DNA of 64,000 nt, from positions 250,501 to 314,500 of the forward strand of contig PUQB01000173.1 of the NCBI GenBank assembly GCA_003024785.1, given 5' to 3'. The DNA is from Selaginella tamariscina (Eukaryota > Streptophyta > Lycopodiopsida > Selaginellales > Selaginellaceae). The notes beneath the pieces are model-generated. The model did not search any database. It was given only the letters and a program-made list of their open reading frames with translations, and was not told where the DNA came from. This document shows positions 21,986 to 33,117 of this stretch, piece after piece. How positions within the stretch are numbered: the first letter of the stretch is position 1; the number at the start of each line of letters is the position of its first letter. Both the position numbers and the translations under genes were made by a program.

Positions 21986-23618
21986 TCTAGCTGCTTGGTC
22001 TCTAATGAGTGTTGAACCTGCCCAATCTCAGAAATACCTAGAACACTCCAAACGAGAGGCGGTACCTAGTATCTAAGAATATACTCTTAATTAATTCACC
22101 TTGTTCTTCTAATGCAATATTCATTCATACTTTGACGTAGGAGGAAGCTACAGACTATGAGAAGTCAGTAGTACACGCTCTGGTGATGAGTAGCAAAGGC
22201 CATGTGGAAGAAGCTCTCTCAATCCATTCAGATGTAATTCCATATATGCACTTCTAAAAGAATATGTCATTTGATTGTTCTCTACTGTTAATGATCAGCT
22301 ACTAGAAGAGTTTCCGAGAGACTTGGTGACCCTGAAACGTGGACAGGGGCTTGCATTCTCAAAAGGGAAATCAGAAGCGATGCTCAAGTTGGCCTCACAG
22401 GTATACATGCAGCACATTTAGTATATAAACAAGCTAATCATATTCGCAGGCATTACACAGCAATATCAACCATCCATACATGCATGGGATGATGGCATTT
22501 GCACTGGCTGAGGTTGGAAGAATTGACGAGGCAGATACTGCAGCAAGGAAGGCAATTTCCATTGAAAAGCATGATGTTTGGGCGCAGCATGCAGTATGGA
22601 AATCGAAAATTTCTCTTCGTTTTCATTCTCACATGCGGCTTCCTTTGTTTCAGTTATGTCATGTACTTCAGGAGCGGCAACAATTTCAACGAGCAATCGA
22701 TTTCATGGAGGACAGTAAAGAAACATGGGAGAAATGTGGATGGCTGTAAGTTTGATTCGAGGCCTCGTTTTGCCAGCATTTACTAACTCAGATCGTTTCC
22801 AAAGATATGCGCACAACTGGTGGCATTTAGCTGTTTGCTATATGGACTGTAAAAAGAAGGGTTCAGTCGAAACTGCTCTACACGTTTTCGACACGCGTAT
22901 ATGGGTGACCGCGAACTTGAAAAAGACATTTTTGTGGTACTGTTTTCAGCTGTACATTATATTTGCATCATTTCTTGTGTCGCCGTTGATTCAGGATTCA
23001 CTGGAGCTCCTCCTCTCCATTGAGCTAAGAGGCTTTGGTGATTGCCTAGGCGACAGAGTGTTTCAAGTTGCCACTCAGTTTCTGGATGAGGTGAAGTTTA
23101 ATTTAAGATTAACATTTATGCAGATAGCTAATTCTAAATAGCTTACAGTCTAATTGGCATCAAGATTGGCTTCTCGATTTGCTAATTATTTGGTCACTGG
23201 CACGCAGTTCACACCATGTCAAAGCAAGACGGCTAGTTTCCAGTCTAACCCAAAGGTGTTAGTATAACATTTGCTAATTTAACTTTTTTTATTTCACAAA
23301 CATTTTGCAGAATTCATCTTCTCTGTTCCAATGCAATGTACAAAAAGATGTACTCTCGGTAAATTCTTTAGTTGAATACTTATAATATACTTATTTTAAC
23401 TTCTCAGCTTGCATGGGCATTGTATGAGTATGGTTTGGGAAATCATAAGGCTGTATCATCCCTTCTCGGGTCAGAGTTCGATGCGTACGAGTTAAAGGTA
23501 AATAAAGAAGTTTGCTTCTCTCTCTCTCTCTAAACGGGTACTTCCATTTAAGGTGTTTGCAGCATCTAACCTGCAAATGAAAGTGTTTGACCAACTATGG
23601 TCAAAAACGAAAGGTTAA
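21760..23618 (+). CDS. TTC38-like tetratricopeptide repeat protein
   Basis: Twelve exons can be followed: 21760-21852, 21906-22061, 22141-22233, 22299-22400, 22450-22593, 22654-22745, 22805-22936, 22995-23090, 23149-23255, 23311-23358, 23408-23497 and 23553-23618. Family signatures are NTWGYPVHTSS at the N-terminus, HPYMHGMMAFALAEVGR, HDVWAQHALCHVLQE, AHNWWHLAVCYMDC and EFDAYELK then SNLQMKVFDQLW near the end. TTC38 proteins are conserved TPR proteins of poorly known function. Phase is lost at the end of exon 7 (T run near 22930) and of exon 9 (A run near 23253); each would be repaired by one base, so I suspect sequence error. The C-terminus ends about 40 residues earlier than I expect for plant homologues, so a last exon may be missing. 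The first exon and a half lie in the left inverted arm. Confidence 0.88.
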
Positions 23619-24289
23619 AGCACCTTGCTTACCTGAAGCTAAGAATGGTTAATAACACCGGAGTTAAGGCGTTTTAACTCCATCTCAAATAATAATAAAA
23701 ATGTGTGTTGCCACCCCGTTTGAACGTACCACACACACACACACATAGCGTGAATCATGGCTGTCAAGGTTAGATCGATACCTAATCCAGTTAAGAAAGT
23801 TTTCTAACTTGACGATTGGAACTTGCCTTACAATGAAAAAAGACATTAGAAAATTATAATATTAATACTCATTCCCTATGTGAGTCGTTAATATTATTTT
23901 AGAACTTGTATATATCCTTCCTCCAACTATATAAACTATGTGCATGAGTCGTAAATGCATGCACGTACATCCATGATCGTCTCCACATAAGATGTATATA
24001 CATATGCATAAGTTTGGAAAGGTAAACAACCTTGTTAGTAAGAGTTATATAAGAAAATATATCATGCATATATTAAAGGGATGACGTTGAGTGAAGGAAA
24101 AAAAATCCAAGAATGAGTTTCAGTGTATGAATTAATGAGGCCAGAGGTTAAGTGAATACGTATAAAGTAGACTTACACACGCATCTTTTCAGTGTCTTGT
24201 ATTAACATGTTAATAATTTTATAAAAGAATTATGTTGCCACTACAGTACGTATTTGTAACTGTATTAAAAACTTGGCATGTGTTATTAG
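23619..24289. other. Intergenic, no gene seen
   Basis: AT-rich DNA downstream of the TTC38-like gene, with a short CA run near 23730-23745. I see no coding exon or RNA gene. Confidence 0.6.
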
Positions 24290-24890
24290 TTATAAGTTAA
24301 TTTCCAGTAGATATTTATTATCCTTAATTATATACGTCTCCTCAAGTCCTCGGCAAAGTCACATTCCTTACCTAAGTCAAGTCTCGTGATTATCCAGAGC
24401 AGCATTGACTTGATCAATTGTTTTTTCTTTCTTTCTTTTCCCGTTTAAAAGAAATAATATTAGCCACATGAGACCTTCATGCTTGCACATCCACACACAT
24501 AGGTTACAAGAGTCATTGTTGTCGTAAACCTATGTAGGCCACGTTTCATGTCGGTAATAATAAAGTCCAAATAAGTCGTTTGGCATATGTAGACGAAGCC
24601 ACATAACCCCCTTCTTTTCATCAGCCACGTGATTCATCGTGTGACAGGTGTCTGCTGCCGTGGCTGGTGAAGTGGCTGGTGATGTGGCTGATGACAGGTG
24701 TCTGCTGGCGTGGCTGAAGTCCTAGTAGTAGGTAAGTGAATTAGAAATAAGAGTAGAGAAAAGCTAGGAAGCATTTTTGCCCTTAAATAAACTATAAAAC
24801 CTCCTTTTTCTTTGGGATCCACTTTATAACATGTCTAGGACTTACTCGAGGGAAATGAAGCTTATCCATGGCAAGCTCTATTACAGCGAG
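24290..24890 (-). repeat. Third, partial copy of the TTC38 upstream region
   Basis: It matches 26130-26510 in the same direction and the left arm (about 21270-21660) in reverse. Landmarks are AAGTCAAGTCTCGTGATTAT, TTGTTTTTTCTTTC, CCGTTTAAAAGAAAT, AAATAAGTCGTTTGGCATA and GGATCCACTTTATAACATGT. It keeps a segment (about 24505-24525, TCATTGTTGTCGTAAACC) that the left arm also has but the right arm lacks. A GC-rich minisatellite (about 24630-24722, units of GTGGCTG with GACAGGTGTCTGCTG) interrupts it. Confidence 0.8.
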
Positions 24891-24949
24891 ACGTTGGTCC
24901 ATAGTCTTGGTCAAAGGTTGATTACAATTGATTTTATGCTTAACCTAAT

Positions 24950-25628
24950 CATATCGGTTTTAAGGAGACCCTAACTTTGAAAGTCGTCGGGGACTCCGCA
25001 TGCCAGATGTGATGAAAGTCTTAGTGGTCACTAGGATGCTGTGGGTAGCATCCAATTCTGGGGGTTTGCACCAGTAAGTTGCCTTACCTTGCGAATACTA
25101 GAAGGTGTTGAATGGCCTCTACTCGAACCTACCAGGTCTGTGTAGAGGGGCGGGGGAGTTTAGGGTTTAGGGCACTCTCTCACTCGTTTGCCGCCATGTG
25201 ATAGAGTTCTACATGTCATATTTATGCACCTCCCTTACGCATGTTGTCCTCAGTACCTTGGGTAGTTGATCCGGACGATCAGATTTACGTCTAATTAAGC
25301 GTCACCTTACAGCTGTCATTGTCAGTCCGTACCTGTGGTACTTTCCTTGTTTGTTGCTCCGTCCCATCGCTCATTCGCTCCAGCTAGCAGTTTGACGATG
25401 GTCAAACCACCATCAACCAGATGCCCAAACTTATTTGTTGGCACGTCCTCAGGCCATTCCCTCATACGTCCACCCCATAGTGCTCCCAGTACATAGTGAT
25501 TTCGCTCTCTATTGCAGCTAGCGTTGTCTTCAGAGTGGCAATGGCTGCATCCAGTAGTGCAATCACTCTCCGTAGCCTCATCTCAGACCTTGTCCATTGC
25601 TCATGGATTTGCTTGGACTGGACTTAGT
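24950..25628 (+). repeat. Third repeat family, copy without element 2
   Basis: It matches 12806-13304 joined directly to 18097-18430. At about 25251-25258 it reads CAGTACCTTGGGTAG, the uninterrupted counterpart of the element 2 target TTAGG, and so is an empty-site relative. No gene is seen. Confidence 0.8.
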
Positions 25629-25836
25629 GGGCCAATCATGACATGCTCTTTGTACATCATAGTGGCAATGGACTATGCCACAAAGTAGGTAGAGACAAAG
25701 GCACTCAAGAAGGCAACGGTAGGGCAAACAACAAGATTTATCTATACAAACATCTTAACAAGGTTCGGTTGCCTGCTAGAGTTGATATTAGACCAGGAAA
25801 GCCACTTCATCAATGAGACTATTTGGGAATTGGTTG
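25629..25836 (+). pseudogene. Ty3-type integrase core fragment
   Basis: The plus-strand frame reads IIVAMDYATK, a stop, VETKALKKAT, then ILTRFGCLLELI and DQESHFINETIW. This is the segment of a Ty3 integrase around the first and second catalytic Asp (the usual forms are AxDYxTKWVEA and SDxGxHF). The second Asp context is altered (LDQE) and one stop is present. It ends exactly where the right inverted arm starts, so it marks the duplication junction. Confidence 0.78.
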
Positions 25837-26062
25837 GCATTTGCTAAGGCACAGTTCTTGTCTTCCTCCACCACTTGAAGAATAACTTTAGTAGATGAGG
25901 ATCCATAACTCAGCACCTATATAAAAACGACAGTAAGAAGAAAAGAACATAAAAACTAGAAACTGAGACCTGGCAATAATATTCATCAATGAATTTAATA
26001 CATTCATCGGAACTAGTGTGAACTGGGTATCCCCAAGTGTTCCTTCTTAATAGCTCTTGCAT
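25837..26062 (-). pseudogene. 5' stub of the TTC38-like gene (duplicated copy)
   Basis: Minus-strand exon 1 (26062-25970, 93 bp, ATG kept) and the first 80 bp of exon 2 (25916-25837) match the complete gene at 21760. The splice sites are kept. The copy is cut at the arm boundary next to an integrase fragment, so only about 57 codons could be made. Confidence 0.88.
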
Positions 26063-28189
26063 TTTCTACCTACCATTTACATACAGAACTAACTCTATAT
26101 ATACATCCTACCTCCCATACAAGGTAATTTCCAGTAGATCTTTATTATCCTTAATTATATTACGTCTGTATTGAGCCCCACAAGTACATGCACCTGGCCT
26201 CGGCAAATTTGTCTACGTGTGTGTATTGTCACATTCCTTAGCTAAGTCAAGTCTCGTGATTATCCAGAGCAACATCATTGACTTGACCAATTGTTTTTTC
26301 TTTCTCCCGTTTAAAAGAAATGATATCAGCTAGAACTTACACATGAGACCTTCCTCGTAGGTTTCAAGAGTCAAACCTATATAGGCCACGTAATTAATAG
26401 TCCAAATAAGTCGTTTGGCATATGTAGACACCTCCTTTTTTTCTCTGGGATCCACTTTATAACATGTCCCGGACTTACTCGAGGGAAATAAAGCTTCCAT
26501 GGCAAGCTCCACGGAGTCGTTTGTCATATTGATTTTCTACACTTAAAGTTTTATCCATCTCTTGGACTTACTGAAACGGTTCTAGTCAAATCAAATCAGC
26601 TTGACTACACTATAAGATGGTTCCTTTTGTGATAAGAAACCATTATAATTATGCAACGCTCTGTCAGTGGCAAAATGCAGCGTTTTGCCAAGACTCGTGG
26701 GACAGACAGTTTCTAATTGCCTATCCCTCACAAGTCACAATCGGCCTTTGTCTCATTTGCAAACGCAGACTTGTCACAAAAAAAATTTCATCAATAACCA
26801 GTTGGTGTTACAAAGGTAATGCTATGTTTATTTTGTGTATTTTAAACTTCTTACGTCCAATCAAAATAGAAAAAAAACATATATTTATATCTTTCAAATT
26901 TATCATATTTACATATAAATATCCAAAAATTTATATTTACATCTTACTCTCTAAACTTCAATTTAAAATTTCATAAATTTAAAAGTTAAATATTAAAAAA
27001 ACATTTTAAAAAAATTATAATTAATTTATATTTTATTATATTTAGGTTCACAATACAACCTATTAAACATATATATCACAATATATTTAAAAAAATATTT
27101 CATTTTTATTACGATAATTCTTAATAAATTTTAATTATTTTATTTGCAATATATTATGAATTGAAAATATATTTTTAATTATATTATTATTTTAAAATTA
27201 AATTATTATAATTAAAAATTTTAAAAAATATACATGTAAATTTAAATCTTTTAGAAGGATATATACTAAAATATAAAACTTATAGGATATACATGTAAAT
27301 ACGATAAATTTCGGGATAAAATATGCATAATTTTGAAGCTAATCTTCCGTGTGAAAACTCCAATGCCCACCTATAATTTGTATCCATGCAGCCCAAAGAT
27401 TCAGATCTCCAATTATAATTTCTACGGCAGTGTTTACACAAGTAATCTCAAATAGAAAGAGTGTATTTTTCTAATGTTACATCATTTAATTTTAAATATT
27501 ATATCAAAGATATAAATGACCATTCTATTAGAGTTTCCGAATGTAACTGAATCGATAAGAGTGCAAAATACATGTATTAAACTTACACACAGTATATTCA
27601 TACATATTATCTCTTATATTTCAACTAGTTAAATTATTATAGAGCCATAATCAGACATATACGGAACATAGATATGTAGCATATTATATAATTAAATTTA
27701 AATAAAGTCCTAAAGGATATAAGTGATGAGAATATTGCACCCGTGATTACATAATTTATTTTAAATAGTATGCCCATCTATAATTTTAAATACTCTTAAT
27801 AATTTTATTTCCTTTATATTTAAGAGTCAAGATTAACCTCCTTTATCGTCTATATGCAGCTTCCTCGAACCAACAAGGATAATATTATATATACGCTAAG
27901 AGTTAGAAAACGATTGCTGCCATTGTGCATCTTGACTTACTCAACGGCTGTTATTCAACAACCAATGTAACAAGAACTGTATAATTATAGATAATAGTAT
28001 ATTTACTTTTAATTGCTGTAAGTTGTAATAACATGGACTCTGTGAAGTATCGTCATTAACCAACATGCACATATATAAGCATATTCTAAACCATAGTTAC
28101 CACTTAATACATTCAGAATGCCGATTGGATGGTCGTGATGAGTCAGCATTTGGAAATAGTAGTTTCAGTAATATTAAGTTATGATCTGG

Positions 28190-28763
28190 TTCAGAATGTT
28201 AATTTAAAGTTAAATTGTCAGATTAAAATAAAATAAAGTATATATCGATCAGACTTATTACAATTAATAATTTAATAAAAATAAAATAAAAATAAAGTAT
28301 ATATGTCAATCAGGCTTATCATGTAAGAATTAATTCATAACTTAAATATTAATATCCTTGCACTAACCATTACGTAGATTATGGAACAGAGAAAGTTAGG
28401 TGTTCCTCTAGTTGGCCTGCTAGCTACAGTTAATATCCGTCTGCAACGCAGTTCTTCTAGATAACGAGACCTTCTTGTGTTACCGTAACTATTCTGGGAG
28501 TTGATACATAATTAGACACAGCTTGAAGGGCTCCCTAGTGAAGAAGCGTAGGCACCTAGAGAGAGGAAAAACAATGCAAGAAGAAAAGAACAACGAGATA
28601 AGGTTAAGTTTACCGAACTTTATATGTAATTTAGCTCACTTTTTAAGCTATTAATTTTTTACTAAAAGAATACATATAAACATACATGAAATAAATAAAA
28701 TTTAAATACTAAACTAAATTAAATAAGAAAATATTTCTAGACTCTAGATTTTATTTGAACATG
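28190..28763. repeat. Insertion of about 570 bp present only in the right arm
   Basis: The left arm joins ATAAGTTATGATCTGTAAGCAT directly (near 19585 in reverse), while the right arm has this AT-rich block in between. It holds no evident gene. I saw no clear terminal repeats or target duplication, so its nature (insertion here, or deletion in the left arm) is open. Confidence 0.6.
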
Positions 28764-28995
28764 GATAAGCATAACCTGGGTTAGAGCATAAAGTCCTAAT
28801 AATAATATTAATGTAAAATAATAAAATACATGAATAACATTCTGGCAAGGAATTCTCACGACAGCAATGCACAGCGTTAAAGTCTCGGAGACTCTCTGGC
28901 GTTGTTTGTTTGACTGGCTCTGTGGGTCAATCGTATATACATATGCAGGCAAATGCGTGAACAAGAAAATTTATTTGTGGCAATTTTGTAGAACC

Positions 28996-31212
28996 ATGCA
29001 TATCGAATTGGAGCTTCCTAAGGAGGATGATAGGCCTAGAGCTCCTATAAAGCACTTGATTTTGATTGCACTTATCATGCTTGTTAACTGTAAGAACATA
29101 TATACATAATAACATATATATAGTAGGTTCTAATAAATTTTACAGCACTTCCTGTTACAATGTTGTTCCCATATTTATACTTCATGGTGAGTGGCTGTAC
29201 GATATTTCTACTGGTCTTATTTATGGATGGTTTGGATTTCTCAGGTTCGAGATTTTCATGTTGCAAAATCTGACGAAGACATTGGTTACTTCGTTGGATT
29301 GATTGGTAAAATGCAAACCTTCAAAACTGAGAATTAGTTTTTAATATGTAAAATCCAGGATCTGCTTTCCATTTCGGGAGGTTCTCAACTGGCATACTAT
29401 GGGGATTAGTAGCAGACCGTTATGGACGAAAACCTGTTATCTTCGTAGGAGTCATATCAGTGTTTGTGAAATCACTTCTTTTACATTTCCTTGAGATTTG
29501 ACTCTTTGGGATGTTTAAATTCTGCAGACTCGTGTTTAACACTTGGTTTGGGTTTAGTACGAGTGTCTGGATGGCGTTTGCAACGAGGTTTTGCTTTGGA
29601 GGATTGAATGCAATACTCGGAACAGTGCGCACAGTGGCATCAGAGCTGTGTAGCAAGGACTACCAAGCTTTAGCCATGGCAGTGGTAAGTATAGCTTCTT
29701 AAATGATCTAATTAAAGTTGAGAAACTTCTTTAAAGGTCAGCACTGCCTGGGGATTTGGATTGATCATAGGCCCTGCAATAGGCGGTTTCTTAGCTCAGG
29801 TTGGTGTTTTACTTAATATACAGAAATTATTTTATTTAATTTTATTCTATTTTTTATGAAGCCTGCTATCAAGTACCCAGGAGTTTGGCGGTACAATATT
29901 CTCACGGTTCCATTATTTGTTGGCCCCACTTTGTGCCTCATTCTTTGCACTTGTAGTTCTCATCTTATGTGTGTGGCTTCCGGTAATTGAAATCAGATTT
30001 TGCTACTGTAAATTTGCAGTGAAACTTGATTTCATTACAGGAGACACTGCATCGTGGAGCGAAAACAAGCCTGTGCCACAAGTTTCAAAGCTTGCCCTTC
30101 TACGGAACAGACGGCTGATGGTGTCTCTCACCTTGTACGGTCTTGCTAGCCTACATGATTTTGCATATATGGAGGTAAGCATGTTAACATTGTTAATTTA
30201 ACACTATTTAAACAAAATACAGGTCTTTTCTTTATGGGCTGTTAGTCCCAAAGCTGCAGGTGGACTTTCATATTTCCACTTCAGACGTGGGCAGGGTGTT
30301 GTCAGCTGCAGGTTTATTTCTACACATATATATATTATATAAAGATTATTAAAACATACTCTCGAAATACAGGGTGTGGAATGCTGCTGTGGCAGATATT
30401 AGTATTTCCAAAAATACTACCAGAATGGGACCGACTCTTGTAACCCGTGTTGCAGCGGTAAAACTTACTTTGCATGATTACGTGCTTACAAGGTCTTAAG
30501 TGCAGGGACTGACGATGCCTATGCTATGCTTTTATCCATTTCTGTCCGTGCTCCCTCGACAGTGGATTTGGGTGGCTGTTTTTACACTGTCAACTTTGAA
30601 ATACATTTTGATAGTACTAAATACCTAATCTATATATATATATATATATATATGAATTAAGCTCTCCTTTTTCTTGTCAGGAAGGATAATAACAGGATTG
30701 TGCATTTTACTTAATAATTCCACGGTGAGCGTTAATTATAATAATAATATATATTATATATATATCTTAAGTAACAACAAAATTTGACAGAGACAAGAGG
30801 AACGAGGCACAGCCAATGGTCTCGCTCTCAGCCTGGTCTCACTTTTTAAGAGCGTAGGACCTACAGTTGGTGGCTCGGTGTAAGCATCTCTTCTCACACA
30901 CCCACATACGCGTGTGTATATTTCATGTGTGTGCTGTTGTAATGTAAGTGGTGTGAGTGTGTGTGTGAGAGACATGCTGTGACTAAGATGAATCAATCTT
31001 CAGATTCGCATGGTCTCGAACCCGAAAAAATGCAGAGTATCTCCCAGGTGTGTACTACTAATTAATCAGTGAAATGCGTACTAATTAACGACGTCTTAAT
31101 TATAGGCAACGAGTTTCCGTTCTTCTTCCTTGCGGCTTCCATGTTACTCGTCTTTGCAGGAACATATGACAGGTCCTTAATGGAACCAAACCAGTATCTA
31201 CAAATTACTTAA
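28996..31212 (+). CDS. Zinc-induced facilitator-like (ZIFL) MFS transporter, frame breaks
   Basis: Fifteen exons can be traced: 28996-29089, 29146-29186, 29245-29305, 29359-29461, 29528-29684, 29737-29799, 29862-29982, 30041-30174, 30223-30311, 30373-30457, 30506-30613, 30681-30724, 30791-30879, 31004-31047 and 31106-31212. Signatures are LFPYLYFMVRDFH, GRFSTGILWGLVADRYGRKP (MFS motif A), TAWGFGLIIGPAIGGFLAQP, WLP then ETLH, LHDFAYMEVFSLWAVSP and ERGTANGLALSLVSLFKSVGP. ZIFL proteins are 12-helix plasma-membrane or vacuolar exporters linked to zinc, potassium and auxin handling. One-base breaks occur near 29880, 30066, 30268 and 30422, mostly in A or T runs, so the gene is either a young pseudogene or intact with sequence errors. 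Its first exons lie in the right inverted arm. Confidence 0.86.
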
Positions 31213-33117
31213 ACGTTGACACACATTGAATGACTATTATAATATGGCATAGTGTTACATCAGTCCACTGTTGTATTACAAATACATCCACGCCTTTTAA
31301 ATTGCCAGCACATCAGGTCAAGCAAATAATCATATTGAATGCAAATATGTATCAATACGTACAAAGGTTTGCAAATAAAATAAATAAAATACATGTTGAC
31401 AAACTAGCTGAAATGAAAAATATGACACGTAATTGAGTATTAAACCAAGAGACAACACGTTATATTATTATTTTTCTTTTTCGAGGGAGATTTACATAAA
31501 TAGTGATGAGGTTAAGAACTTGTACTAAGAGGATGAATGTGTGCGCATAAAACTATTATAATTTACATTAGTTATGCTTGTATTGTATAATATACACGTA
31601 TATACCATATTCTATAAATTACATGCATAAATATGTAACTATTATTTGTATGTTTGATATATACATACAATGTATGCGCATGTAGTAATATTATGCAAAT
31701 AATGTTTTACACAGCAATAAGTATATGTGATATATGTTAATATGAATGTTATGATATATAATAATGGCTCTATTGGGTTTATGTGCCCTCTACACGATTT
31801 AAATATGCTGCACTTTAGCAAATATATTAGTATATGCACATTGTAATTAAAATGGGCATGATATATGAAAATAGGAATATAAAATAAATTACTAATTAAT
31901 ATTTAAGTTTTAATTATTATTTAATTCTTTAATAAATATATAATTAAACCTTAAATATAAATTAATTAACAGATTAATTCTTCATTAACGTTACTTAGTA
32001 AAGAATATTCTTAAAATATCTTAAAATATTTGTATTATTTCATTATAAAAAATTTTATAATAATTAAAAATACTTTCAAACATAATTACAAATGAAATCA
32101 TTTTCTTACGAACATGTTAATTTATTTGTAATGACTTTCTCCTTAATCATATAAAGAAATCTCCTCATTTTATTTAAGTCATTACTTTATGAATTAATTA
32201 ATTTATTTTAGTTAATATTTTTATGTTATTACCACCACATAACACTCTCACGAAAGCAGTTAAGAATTGCCATCCTTGTTAATACATAAGCTGTGATAAG
32301 AACATAGTGCATAAAGGCTTATATAAAAAATGATGTTCCTTAATAATAATATTATAAAACGCCTGATTGTTCTCTTTTAATATATAAAATTTAAAAAAAG
32401 CGTCAGGTTATTTTTATACGATGGATATAAATTTTCAAGATTCTTATTTTGAAGGCATGTATTCAAGTAACTTACTAACTCATCTATAATATTAATATTA
32501 AAATATGGGTAAAAAATAATTAAATATATACAATGTTTTGATTGAGAATAGCCTCTTGAGAAGACTTGTCTACCACTAAGATATGTGTGTTCTTTATATT
32601 ATTATTATTATAATTATTAACATGAACTTAAACACTAAACTAGTCGGCAACCCTAAAAAATTAGGTTAAATTTGATTTGTTTTAAAAAAATTGTAAATCT
32701 ATTTAGGGCAGACGGGCTAATATTCTAGCTAGTTTAGGGCTGATGGAAAAGTTAACTGGAACTGAAGTGGGTTCGTGACAAATTCACTCAGGTTTGTGAG
32801 AAAATAAGTTGAGCTCATGACAAACTAACTTGGTTCACGGCCGGTTAACCCCTTATTGTTTGACTCGTTGACTTTGATTTGACTCATTTGCCAAAGGCCA
32901 ACCCCCTTTCATCTTTATTCTGTGTGTATGCCTATAATGTATTAGTATTTACTTAATATGTTTTTTTAATGTACATGCATATATTTATTATGAATATTCT
33001 TAAAATATTTCATAAAGAATTTGAAATGCAAGAACTGCTCATAACCCTAAAACAGGGTCTAGGGTTGGAAATGGCGGCAAGCGAGAGATCCGTGTGCGCG
33101 AGCGGCACCACTCCGTT
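31213..33117. other. AT-rich intergenic DNA, no gene seen
   Basis: About 1.9 kb of strongly AT-rich DNA between ZIFL and SPC25. Only chance frames under 70 codons are found. I see no tRNA, repeat unit or conserved motif, apart from TAGGGTT (33060-33066) near the SPC25 start. Confidence 0.6.

Larger units (their letters stand above)
25837..29172 (-). repeat. Right arm of the large inverted duplication
   Basis: The reverse complement of 19160-21985 with about 570 extra bases at 28190-28763. It holds a 5' stub of TTC38 (minus), the AT-rich upstream region, and exon 1 plus part of exon 2 of the intact ZIFL gene (plus). The spacer between the arms is about 3.85 kb. Confidence 0.92.

Noticed and set aside
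22480..22786. Separate 89-95 codon proteins
   Set aside because: One is an exon of the TTC38-like gene read through its intron; the other is a shifted frame of the same exon.
29917..30201. Stand-alone 94-codon membrane protein
   Set aside because: It joins ZIFL exons 7 and 8 across an unspliced 58-base intron.
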